From assembly GCA_947184155.2 (NCBI GenBank), contig CAMXCT020001502.1, forward strand, positions 570,942 to 634,941: a stretch of DNA of 64,000 nucleotides. Direction: 5' to 3'. Below, one piece after another: positions 53,236 through 64,000 of this stretch (positions are counted from its first letter, which is position 1; each line of letters opens with the position of its first letter). The translations under genes were made by a program, and so were the position numbers. Source of the stretch: Cladocopium goreaui (lineage: Eukaryota > Sar > Dinophyceae > Suessiales > Symbiodiniaceae). Below the pieces are notes generated by a model. It saw only the letters and a list, made by a program, of their open reading frames with translations, was not told the DNA's origin and searched no databases.

Positions 53236-55930
53236 CCCATTACGCAAAACCAAGCAATACCGATGCATGAAAGTTGCCAGGCTTGCTTGAATCGTTGGGA
53301 ACCAGGATTGCCTTCAAATGCGATTTCAAGGTTCCAAGGTTGGAAATCGTGGGCGGCAAGGAAAAACACTTTTTTTTTGACGCAACCTCTGTGATGTCAA
53401 TCCGACACGCAAATCTTTGAGTCCAAACGCATCATCATTTTGATCATTCAACAAGACAAAACAAAACGCGTTTTCAAAGAATATTTGCTCATGTCAATTG
53501 AGTAGGCAGATGCTGTGAAATTTGCTTGTCGAGACATCCGCTATATCACTGACCCATTGACGCGGCATGAAAAAACGTTTCTGAAATCTTTTCTATCTGG
53601 GGTCTATGCCGGTGTAATTTAATTATATTATACTATATTATATAATTTTTATATTGTAGTATATTATATTAAATTATATTATATTACCTTATATACAAGA
53701 ATAACAATAATAGTATGTATATATATATATAACTATTATTCTGTATTCTGAAAAATATGATCTACAAACGGGTAAAAAACTTACAAACGGTTGTAAAATG
53801 AAGATTTTGCATTGCCACCCTTGTTTACCTGAGGGTTCGTGCACAGTGGGATTGTTTTTTCTTGATGCCAAAAATCACAAGTTGAATAGTAGATAAATGC
53901 TGCCTAGACACACACACACACACACTGTCACATACACAGTTCGGAGATGTTAGACAGATTGGTATCTTGATATTTCCTACCAGGCCGCAGAAGAATCATC
54001 CTCGGAGTACTGGGATGCGGCTGATGTATGCAAGGGCCTTTGTGTGTAAAGGTTTCGTGCAAGATACATCAAAATACCTTGAAGGAAACATAATTCACTT
54101 AGAGCATCTTAGAACAGTTTCACCTGGAGTGATTAAATGCTGATGTCTGTTTGTTCCTGGTAGTTTGACCTTTCATTTTGTGATTGCACCACCCCAAAGC
54201 GATGTTTTTCACACTATGAAAGAGAATGGTGTCACAAGATTGCATAGAAAGGAAAACCTATAGAAGTGAAGCAAAGACTGGAATCACAATGTAATATTAT
54301 ATATTCTAATTAAGGTTGGTCGAGAAGTACGGCGTGCGGTGTCAGGGAAAAATCTAAACTAACCGCCAAGCCACAAGAACAATGAAGAAACACGTAGGAA
54401 GAACAGATGCAGCTCACAACCGGGACTTGAGAGAATCAGATTTCGAGGAAAACACAGCAAAAATGAAGACCACCAAGACATATCAAGACCATCAAGTAAT
54501 CTCTCGTTGAGCCAAGGTGTCAACTTGCCCATTTTCCTTGGCATGCAGGAGACAGAGATCAGCGATCAGGGATCCTTATGTCCGTGACACCCATGACATC
54601 CCATGGCTAGACTTTTCATATCTTTTCATTCTGATGTCTTTCAATTATATAGTTTTCCAGAAGCAACACAAAACAAAGGGACAAATTAAGTTTGTTCAAG
54701 AACAAAATGCTTCTTCGTTTCTTCGATCTCAGCCAGCCAGACATTCTTGCCTGTTTCGCGGCATGTTTGGCTCTGCGGCCGCGAGTTCCGAGTTCCTAGT
54801 CACGCTTTCTCACGACGTGAGGGTCGGCAGGCACCCGGGAGGGTAGACTGGAGGATGTGGATATGGCTCAAACATCGGGGGTGCCAGATCTCTTTATGGA
54901 ATAGACCATCCGATTGACCATCCGATTGTTAGGGTCAGTCATTTTGAGCCATGCCCAAATGTGCATGAAGTGTCAGCTTTCAACCCTTCCCACTTCATCC
55001 TGGATTTTGTGGAAGTTGGAGACAATGGAGACAACATTTAGGGAAGCCTGTGCGGAACTGCGGAAGTGTCAGGAGCTGGTTCTGGTTTCATTCACCATGC
55101 CCAACCCTTCCCTTGCAACCTGGCGTTGACAAGACTAGACATGACCGTTGGCCCTGGTGCCGCGGTCATAGTTGGCATGAGGCAGACACAAACAAGGAGA
55201 TATTTGGATAGATTTCTGAGTCCATCAAGTAAAACATATACATGATTATACATGCCTGCACATGTTTCAACATGTTTCAACCGGCAAAATCAAACAATGC
55301 TACCATGGTTCAAATGCTGAGGACTTGGAAGAAGCAGCAGAGACACTGCCGACGTTGCTGAAGGTGTCGGTCGAGCCATGTGAAATATAATTTGACAAAT
55401 GGGGGTACAGTTCGCCACAGAGACAAAAACTCATCATATAATCCGGCTGGTGGTTTCAAATCGTTCCATTTTTGGGAGTATCAGACCAATTGAGTAACAT
55501 GTTTGGGATGGCTTCAAGTCACCGGGTCAAGTTGGAAGCCGGTTTCAGCAGTAGATCTGCAGCTTGTGCCAGACCGAGATTTGCTATGCAACTCCGAAGA
55601 AGGCCCTGATTGCGTAATTTTATTTACATTAAGAGGTATGTGTCACAGCTATCCACAGCTACTTGGATTCACTTCATTACGGTTCATTCAAACACATTCG
55701 AAAAGACTGTTCTGGGATACGTACAGCAAATAGTCACGCCTCCGGGAGCCAGGATGATGGCTACAAGACCGTCATCGTGGAAACGCCGCCGCGCAAGGCA
55801 ACTCATTTGATGGTTGAGCCGAGTGGGACTTGGGCGTGTCGGCTGTTGCAGACCACACAAAGGTCAGATCTTCAGTTGGTGTCTCACAGGTTCTACAACG
55901 CGCCCAAACTTGCCAGGAGGTTCCGGGGCA
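53236..55930. other. No gene recognised; short AT blocks
   Basis: AT-rich stretch at 53,615-53,740 and (CA)n at 53,910-53,926; otherwise unique-looking with short ORFs. Confidence 0.35.
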
Positions 55931-55973
55931 TCGTCGCAAGATGTCGCAAGATGTCGCAAGATGTCGCAAGCCC
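55931..55973 (+). repeat. 10-bp ATGTCGCAAG repeat
   Basis: Four tandem copies of (G)ATGTCGCAAG within an otherwise unique stretch. The surrounding open frame 55,663-56,250 is not recognisable as a protein family. Confidence 0.7.
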
Positions 55974-56451
55974 CTGTCAAAAACACTCTTTGCTATTCTT
56001 TGCTTGTCCGTTTGCACCTTCCTCTAGTTCTGACGAAGTATCCATGCGACAGTGTGTACTCAGCACTACTCAGCTGCTGATCCGGTGGAATGTGAAGCTT
56101 ACAATAGCTGGGATGATGATGTCATTAGGATGTAGCCAAAGCAGCATCAAAACGCAGGCGCGAGGCAGCGACACAATCCACAGCGACACAATCCACGTGA
56201 AGAGTAAGGTCAAAAAGGACGACCAGCCTTGTATGAAGCTGTGTGACTGAGCAAATCATGCCTAAACATTTCGATCTAAGGAGACTTTACTGTTCCAATG
56301 TTAAAGAGGCAAATCAAGAAACCCAGTTGGTTGATGATCGCAGTGGCTCGCAGACTTCCCAAGTAAATTGCTGGTTCTCATAGGTCCGAAGGCCCTGCAG
56401 ATCAATCTGCATAGAAAACCAACCAATCCATTGAGGGGATTTTTCAGAAGG

Positions 56452-56577
56452 TATCCTCTGGTATTGAACATGACCATTTATAGTGGATTTACCCATTGAA
56501 AATGGTGATTTTCCATAGTTATGTTAGTTTACCAGAGGGTATCCCATAAAATATCCCATAAAATATCCCATAAAATA
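56452..56577. mobile_element. Small TIR element, decayed, with adjoining 12-bp array
   Basis: The right end (to 56,541) matches the perfect TIR of the element at 56,729 (CCATAGTTATGTTAGTTTAC, then CCAGAGGGTA). The left end (TATCCTCTGG at 56,452) is diverged. Directly after the right end are three TCCCATAAAATA units. Confidence 0.55.
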
Positions 56578-56728
56578 TCCATGATTCCCAGGTAATCTCG
56601 CCAGGACTACCGTCGGAGCTTGTCTGCGCCAGAGCGGCTGCAGGGCACCCTGCAGGGCGCTGGGCAACAGTTGGAGAGTGCCGAGATGGGGATGGGGATG
56701 GGTAAAAATGTTGTGTCATTCCTTGTGT

Positions 56729-56833
56729 TACCCTCTGGTAAACTAACATAGCTATGGAAAATCACCATTTTCAATAGGTAAACCATCTATAAGTGGGCCA
56801 TTTTCCATAGCTATGTTAGTTTACCAGAGGGTA
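56729..56833. mobile_element. 105-bp MITE-like element with perfect 34-bp TIRs
   Basis: The first 34 bases (TACCCTCTGGTAAACTAACA...) are the exact reverse complement of the last 34 (56,800-56,833). If the outer TA on each side is the target duplication, the TIR is 32 bp starting CCCTCTGG, as for Tc1/mariner-type MITEs. It has no coding capacity. Confidence 0.7.
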
Positions 56834-59160
56834 GGACCTAACTGTTGGGATGTATTAGGTCAATTTAGGTCATATCAGACCATCCAAGTTTTAGAGGTCA
56901 ATTTGTCCCATTTTTTTTTTATGGCGGTGCCATGCAGCTTTATCCATGCCAATGGCGTCTAATGGCTCTTCATTTCCAGGAGAACAGGTGCTTCTTTGTA
57001 CTGCCCATCACCGTGTGGACGATGATTATGATGATTGTCGTTGTGATGCTGCCATGCGTCGCATCTTGTTAAGAGGTTGTTCTTAAATGTTCTTAAGATA
57101 TCTTAAGAATTCTTAGGATTCTTTTGACTCAATGATTTGTTACTCTCGCTTACTAGACATGGTCGTTGTGCACAAATCCGGCATCCCAAAATCCCTTGGT
57201 TGATGATTATTTTCCATATTTTTCCACTAGAATTGTACGACCTTCACATCCTTCATTTCAAGTTACCCACATCACAAGAAAGGCTCGGGGATTCGCGGCT
57301 TAAACTCGCCCTGCTGTGACCAGTAACGCAGGTGCTTGGTTCTCCGCTAGAGATGCTTGGCTGCGGCAACAGTTTGTTTTCATGCTGAGCTGCTGACGTT
57401 TGATTTGGGGAAGAGTAACATACAGAAATGGGATCAAATGGATATTTAGTCAACAGAAATGGGGAAGTCAACCAGTCAAACGAGTAGATCTGGATAATTG
57501 ATGGGACGGGTCAATACCTGTGGCAAATTCTTTTGGCACGACTGGGGCACATTGGGGCACCAGGGATCCAGGGAACGTGAAACATCCCCAGGCCATCCAC
57601 ATCAGTGACCGAAACCTTGTTGAGTTGAATTACCAGGGAATTATGAACCATCTGCTTTATGGAGGTCATCATGATGTTTTTTGAGCCCTTTCGAACAAAC
57701 AAAACAACTTTCGGTTGTTTGGAAACTGTCATGAGTCATGACTTTTCAGGACAAACTATGGCAGATGTTAACTTCTTCTCGTCAGCCCCAACTCATTTGC
57801 GCAAGCTTCGGCCCCTTGGAGAACATGGGTCATGGATGTCATGGGATAGAGGAAGCTGCTTTGATTTTCTGGGGATCACCAGGTGACTTGTCGGAACTGT
57901 GGATCTTACTCTTGTCGTGTCTCGTCATGGGCCATGGCTTTCCCGAAGCGATCGCCAGCGCAGGTATGTCCACGCCGTACTGGACTGCGCGGCATGTCCG
58001 CTAGGCATGTCGTGTCTAGCGGCATAGTCCTCGCAGCCGGGAATGTATGACCTGAGCGGCAACAAAGCGAAGCCAAAGATTGCCCAACAGAGCGTGGTGC
58101 AACGTTGCGGAAAGTGTAAACTGCATGATGAACTGAAATTGTATTTGCAGATTCATCACATTCTATGGTTTTTTCAGTTCCCTTTGAGATTGCACCGCAC
58201 GAAACATAGAAACATTGATCCTGTGAAGGATCGAGATTCTCTGCAGGATGTAAACAACTTTTGACCAACTTTGTTAGTGAAATAAGCTACACTTCGTGTA
58301 TCATCACCTAGATGGTTTCAGGCCTGTGAAATTTGCAAGCCCGTGGGCTATCTTTCTTTTTGGATGCTTGTGGCAATGGTTTCCGATGCAACACATTTTT
58401 TAGAGCATGCAGCTATGTGCCTGCGATATCTGGCTGGGGACGATCTTTTGTGTACATTCTGGCTGAATCTTTTTTTTTTTCCCAGGCATGCATGAGGCAT
58501 TGGGGATGATTGGTGATGATTGTTGTTCAACTGTTGAAGCACCACGCTCTGCGCCATGCTCGGCGTTGCAGGGGGCTAGCCGATGCCTCATAAGTATGGC
58601 ATGCAAAGAGTGTTCAGTGCCGATCCCAGGAGCAAGACAAATTGTGCTAAGATGTGCTAAGCATTCTTCACATGTTTTTGCTCAGCATCCTAAGCATCCA
58701 GGGGCTTGCCAACAAAAATCCCCTAGAGGCACTTTGATCACTTTTCGATTCTTTTCTTGTCATATTTTTTCTTGTGCTTCTTCTTGAATCCACGGCTGGT
58801 CATGTCTGAACAAAGAATTTCAGTATGTGTCATGGAAAACAAAGACTGGCAAAGGATCAAGACCGTCAGGCGCTTGACACGATGCCGACCCTGCGGCAAT
58901 TCGGCGAAATTCGGCTGTCTCAAAGTCTCCATATGTCGACTGCAAGTCCGTACGCTTTGACTATGCCTTCGATACATATGAATCTTCCAGAATGCACGCG
59001 TCTAGATTACATGAAAAGGCACTTCCTTTCCGACAGTCCCTGCAAACCAGAACTAGTATGCCGCAGCATGCCACAACCAACATCCTATGACTCTATTTTG
59101 CTGCCACACTTCCAAAGCACTGCAAGGGTGCTGGGCAGGTTATGCATGTCATAGTAGTGA
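56834..59160. other. No gene recognised
   Basis: Unique-looking sequence with short ORFs in all frames; small CTTAAGATATCTTAAG palindromic motif near 57,085-57,110. Confidence 0.35.
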
Positions 59161-59275
59161 TGATAATGAACAACATTATATATATATATAGTATTTACCA
59201 TTAGTATATATAACTATACATATACTATTATATAACTATATATATGTATAGTATTTATTAGTATTTACCATACTT
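59161..59275. repeat. AT-rich block
   Basis: (AT)n with TATAGTATTTA units. Confidence 0.7.
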
Positions 59276-62200
59276 GGGGAGAGTGTTTGTAGGACGTGTG
59301 ATGAAAAATCGATGTGTTGGCGTTTGTTTTTGGTGCCTAGGTATGCCGCAGCATGGATTTTTAATGCCATTGAATGACTCGCAGCTTTTTTACTTGTAAA
59401 TGCCATGGAAATGCCATGTAAATGCCATGTCACTCATTGCAAATTCTCGGAATGTCTTTTTCCTGAACCGCAATGTATCGCGCAATGTCATGCGCAATGT
59501 GATGTCTGTCGATCTACAGTAGCCGAATCTAACATCGCGCAGCCGAATGTAGTATTATGTGATGCAACACATGCTATTGATGTGCACAGTGGTCAGATGT
59601 CATGTTCTGGTAAGGGAAAGCAGGCTGAGGTAAAGGAATGTGCCGCAAGGTTTTTGAAAGGGTTTTGAAGGCGAGGTAAAGCAATGTACCATGTATATAA
59701 AATGTTTGAAACGGCACTAAAGAATGTACTGCATCATTGCTTGGAATGTAGAGGTGGAGTGTAGCGAGGGTGGATATACAGTATCTATAATTATATATAT
59801 ATAATATCATCATAACATACTGTACTACATTATATGTGTTGAAACCATATTTTGTATGGATATGATTTCCTCACGGCAAACACTGTTGTTGGGTTTCAAT
59901 CTCTGCGCCTCAGACTGATGCATCACAGATACAAACCACTCAAAACCGGAACACGATCAAGGAAGCTAGACCTTGAACCTTGGAACCTGGAACCTCGTAC
60001 TGCTGTTTAGTTTGAGGCATACATATGCATGTAACATGTCCTCGCATGCAGGCACACATGCAGACACTGTACTTTTTGTATTGAGTGTAAGCCACAGAAT
60101 CAAACACATTGCATATCTTACCCACCAGAAGTAAGTTGAGAATCACAAACACAGCAATCGTTGCAGTCATGTTGCAATTAGGACACTTCATACGCCATGA
60201 ATTATTGACAACATGTGACCGCACAGTACCTGCGTCAGACTCGGATGCTTCATACACAACGCATACCGATGCTGGATAGGGTTTGGAACAGTAGGATGTC
60301 AGTTCGCATCTCCCACTTACCTGCGTTGGTGTCTGGATTCCGGAACTTGTGATTCAACGCCTACGCTGGTACAGTAGCTGTACTCTTCGTCCTTTTCCCC
60401 GTGTATTTGGCGCACAGATTTGCACATGTCCGGAGTGCCAGTCATGCCTGCATGCTTGCGCGTATGTGTTCTTTTTTGAGATACAGTACTTGTGTAGGCA
60501 CAGCTTATTTTTCTCCGAAACCAGCTTGAAGACTAGTATTTATATAACAGTATTTACAGGTACGGTACAAGCACATACCCAGGTATATCCAGAATCCATG
60601 CTTGCTGGCAGACACGACCAGAGACCAAACGCCCTGTTGGTGAATGGTTCATAGACCCTTTTGTGGTTGAGAATGCCGCAGGGTATATGATAATGTAGAT
60701 CCCGTATGACCAACATCAGTGTTTTCAGATTTCATGGATCCAAGTGATCCAAGTGTCAGAAAGGAAGGGCTTTTCTGTCTAGTAGTCTGTGGCAGCTCAT
60801 CTTTTGGGGCCAGGCTCTTCAAATAGAAGCGAAATCAATGGCCTTGATTTGTACAGATCTGTTGATCTCCGAGTTCCAGTAACGACTTCACACCAAGTGC
60901 GCTGCATTCTCGGTGGAGTTTCTGTCCATGAAGTTTGTTGCGACATGTAGATTTACAACATGATCGAAACACGCGTGGAATTTTCATGTCAATCTATGGA
61001 CCGTGAAACATTTTTCACAGCAGCGTCGGATGTTTTCAAGAGTGCATTAGACGAAACTCTGCCTGGGATGCGGGCAGTAAAGTGCTTCCGTGGTATGGAC
61101 ATTTGAGACGGTGTGAATGCCCCCGCACTTCTCAAGCGCTCCTCAGATGACTAAAAATGTACTATGCCTTGATCGGAGGTGGAGACTCCTTTTCAATTTC
61201 AGGTCGCTTGGTCGCAGCCAGGTACAAGCGGAGCACATTATGATTTATAAAAAGTCCTGAACCAATGAAGAATGACAAAATCCTCGTCACAAAGTCAAAG
61301 GAGCGGTTTGAAACCATTTGTGGTTTGCAACATATGCAGAGTTTTCTGCACTTGATCCGTACTACCATGAAGGGGCTTGGCTACTTCACGGTTGTACCAT
61401 CAAAATGGTTGGATTTGTGGCGCTTAACAGTGTTCAGGGTTTCCTGTTTCCCAATGTCATAGCATTGGCCAGCTTTAAAATGTACCCCGACAGCCTGTTT
61501 AGGATTTAGCATTCCGTGGCAGGGCCCACATCCTGGCGTTGTGAGACGAGAGAAGTGCGACGGGAGTTTAAATAATGCCTGTTGAACTCGCGGCCGCAGA
61601 AAGTGACGCTGCTACTGTCCAAACAATTGCAGTGAGATGCTTCCTTCTTTGGCATGGACCCTCACTCTTGAGCTTTCTAGCTGCCCAATCTGAGACCAAT
61701 CAAACAAAGTATATTGATTGGATTTGATTCCGAATTCATTTCGCGCATCTAATTTTTCTGAGATTTTGTCACCAAGTTGCAAGAAAAAACAATGCTAAAT
61801 GTACTCGATGTGGTCCTGCCATGCTGATTGTTTTAAGCCCGTGAAGCAGAGCATGCCGCTGGTTGGAGTATCATGTCATCATATCCTCGCACCGATGGAC
61901 TGGAAATTGTTCAACGGGGGATACTAAGGCATCAAAATATGGTTTACTATGGTTCAACCAACAGCAATAGAGGCTCAAGCAAGAACCATTGGGATAGAAC
62001 GAGCCTACTCCAATTACGCAGTACGGCTCCACGACTCCCACTTTCAAGCTTCACAGCCTGCCTAGGGCACGATGTTTTGACTCTTGTGCCTGTACGAAGA
62101 ATGAAAAAATCGCGGCTACTCTAGCCATTATATGCCATTATTGTATTGTAAATCATTCACAAAACCAACTTCACAAGCACAATCAGTGGTTCTCAGTGGT

Positions 62201-62415
62201 TCACATTTGGCGCTCTCCAAATCTATCAGTACAGAAGGCACAGCCGAATGTGGTGAAGCATCCCCCTCAGGCGATGTGTGTAACCCATGGTCACCTGCAC
62301 TGGGGACGCACAGAACCTGCTTCCCCATTGCCGCGTTTTGTTGCACAGCGGCTGACCACCATATGACCGGCAAAAGAACGGGTTCAAGAGGAAGGCCCTG
62401 GTTCCGCAAAGATGT
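59276..62415. other. No gene recognised
   Basis: Includes an ATGCCATGTAA repeat near 59,400-59,430 and a short (AT)n at 59,785-59,815. ORFs up to 113 codons, none recognised. Confidence 0.35.
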
Positions 62416-62416
62416 A

Positions 62417-62634
62417 CCATCTGGTAAACGTTTACATTGTTTACATAACTATGGAAAATCACCATGCTATTAATGGGTAAATCAACTATTTCTATGGCCA
62501 TTTCCAATAGCAAACTGTTAGTTTACCAGAGTATATCCCATTAAATCACTATAAAATCCCATTAAATCACTATAAAATCCCATTAAATCACTATAAAATC
62601 CCATTAAATCACTATAAAGTCACCAGATGGTAGA
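62417..62634. mobile_element. TIR element with internal 21-bp tandem array
   Basis: The outer ends TACCATCTGGT and ACCAGATGGTA are inverted repeats. Inside, CTATGGAAAATCACCAT and GTTAGTTTACCAGAG are shared with the elements at 56,452 and 56,729. After that inner end come four exact 21-bp units CCCATTAAATCACTATAAAAT (62,537-62,618). Confidence 0.6.
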
Positions 62635-62769
62635 TTCCATTGATTTCCCTCGCAGGAGGCCTCCGACTCCGAGGAACGACCCTGGACGCTACCATCAGCG
62701 GAGGCACGACCCGGTCTGTTGATTTCTGGGAACACCCATTGATTGGGGGGGTCATGTGATAAATCACAC

Positions 62770-63400
62770 ATGTGCACATTATCGAAGGAAGTTTAGAAGT
62801 GAAACTTCCGACAATATGGACAGTTGAAAAGCAGAGGTGAGAAGAGTCAGAAGAGACAAGATCAGAAGAAAGAAGATGCAGATGCGCGAAAAGGTAGGAA
62901 AGTCGCGAAACACTGTGTTTTTCCAATGATTTGTGGCTCCGGTGGGTCGAAAAGTGGGCTCGCTAAAGCGGCGGGTGCGGAGCCAGCTGGCCAGATGAGA
63001 GATGAAAAGTTGCACGCCGTTGTGGCGCGAAGCACATTTCCAAGTCAAAATGTACAAAACACACCAGCTCCGGACCACTTTTGGAAGTTGAGATGTCGAA
63101 AAAGTGCACGCGGTTGTGGCGCGAAGCACATTTCAAAGTCAAAATGTACAAAGCACACCATGGTCGACCACTTTTGGAAGTTGAGATGTCGAAAAAGTGC
63201 ACGCGGTTGTGGCGCGAAGCACATTTCCAAGTCAAAATGTACAACACACACCATTCTCGGACCACTTTTGGAGGTTCAGATGTCGAAAAAGTGTCGAAAA
63301 AGTGCACGCCGTTGTGGCGCGAAGCACATTTCGAAGTCAAAAGTGTAAAAAACTGAGGGTTTTGAGCCTTTTTTGACGCGAAGATGTCGAAAAAGTAGAC
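62770..63400 (+). repeat. 94-bp satellite block, copy 2 (inverted relative to copy 1)
   Basis: The flank with GAAACTTCCGACAATA and GGCTCGCTAAAGCGG is followed by four units with GCGCGAAGCAC at 63,025, 63,119, 63,212 and 63,317 (94, 93, 105 apart; the last gap has an 11-base duplication of GTGTCGAAAAA). It is the reverse complement of the block at 39,340-40,045. Confidence 0.85.
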
Positions 63401-63460
63401 ACTGATTAACTTAACTAACTTGACTAACTGAACTAACTTCACTAACTTAACTACCCTAAC
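63401..63460 (+). repeat. ACTAACTTA repeat
   Basis: (A)ACTAACTT units between the satellite block and the triplet array. Confidence 0.6.
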
Positions 63461-63464
63461 TTCG

Positions 63465-63995
63465 ACGACAACAGCCACAACAACAACAACAACAACACCA
63501 ACCACAACAACAACAACAACTACAACTACAACTACAACTACAACAACTACAACTACAACTACAACAACTACACAACAACTACAACTACAACTACAACTAG
63601 AACTACAACTAGAACTACAACTACAACAACTACAACAACAACAGCAACAACAACAACAGCAACAACAACAACAACAACTACAACTGCAACTACACAACAA
63701 CTACAACTAGAACTACAACTACAACAACAACAGCTACAACAACAACAACAACAACTACAACAACAACAACAACTACTACTACAACAACAGCAACAACAAC
63801 AACTACTACAACAACTACTACAACGACAACAGCTACAACAACAACAACTACTACTACTACTACAACTACAGTACACAACAACTACAACCACACAACAACT
63901 ACAGCTACAACTACAACAACAACAACTACAACTACAACAGCTACAACTACAACTACAAAACAACTAGTTACAACTATATGACTGCAACTACACTA
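63465..63995. repeat. CAA/CTA triplet-repeat array
   Basis: About 530 bases of ACAACTACAACAACA-like trinucleotides up to the window end. Cysteine/serine- and valine-rich ORFs on the minus strand are artefacts. Confidence 0.9.
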
Positions 63996-64000
63996 CACTA

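Noticed and set aside
27550-64000. tRNA or rRNA genes
   Set aside because: I looked for a T-loop GGTTCGAATCC-type box with a matching acceptor stem and for rRNA-like segments and saw none; a covariance search would be needed to exclude them.

Overview
The window looks like nuclear DNA of a protist with spliced-leader style gene expression. A dinoflagellate (Symbiodiniaceae/Suessiales type) fits best. The reasons are a giant multi-gene retroelement related to the Penelope-like group, pyrimidine-rich tract plus AG sites in front of successive ORFs, proline/serine/RS-rich proteins, and long flanks dominated by microsatellites, minisatellites and short inverted-repeat elements. This assignment is an inference: I see no rRNA, tRNA or recognisable host marker gene.

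Bases 1-27,440 are a head-to-tail chain of related retroelements, all on the + strand. Element A (1-13,006, left end cut off by the window) and element B (13,007-26,162) each carry the same eight ORFs in the same order. ORF1 is a proline-rich/RS-rich protein with an ordered C-terminal domain. ORF2 is a gag-position protein with a coiled coil. ORF3 has an N-terminal GIY-YIG nuclease domain followed by a reverse transcriptase. ORF4 has a C-terminal Myb/SANT-like domain. ORF5 to ORF8 form two paralogous pairs (5 with 7, 6 with 8), so a two-gene cassette appears to have been duplicated. Element C (26,163-27,436) is a short derivative without ORFs, and a fourth terminal module (D) starts at about 27,434. 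Each element has its own type of long terminal repeat: A matches A, B matches B and C matches C almost perfectly, while the types differ strongly from one another. The chain therefore arose by separate insertions, not by a 12.5-kb tandem duplication.

Every terminal repeat contains the same unusual module: a (TG)n start, a small hairpin, a pyrimidine tract ending in CAG, then GGGG and an H-type pseudoknot. The pseudoknot has an 8-bp stem 1, about 4-nt loop, 7-11-bp stem 2 and a 9-10-nt loop carrying A(A/C)CGAAG. Both stems change completely among types A, B, C and D while pairing is kept. This is the strongest candidate for a previously undescribed RNA structure. The module is followed by GTACCTGC and, about 370 bp later in A and B, by TTTCAG, so it looks like an exon between two introns.

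ORF3 is frameshifted at different places in the two elements (A near 7,786; B near 20,330, plus an 18-bp in-frame deletion), and ORF1 of B has a 2-bp insertion. The other ORFs are open in both. The two elements differ mostly at synonymous positions in the conserved domains, so the proteins were under selection until recently.

From 27,550 to 64,000 I recognise no complete gene. The stretch holds AT-rich microsatellites, triplet-repeat arrays, a 324-bp satellite, a 12-bp minisatellite, a higher-order array of ~68-bp units, two inverted copies of a 94-bp satellite block 23 kb apart, a small family of terminal-inverted-repeat elements, and a few possible exon fragments.
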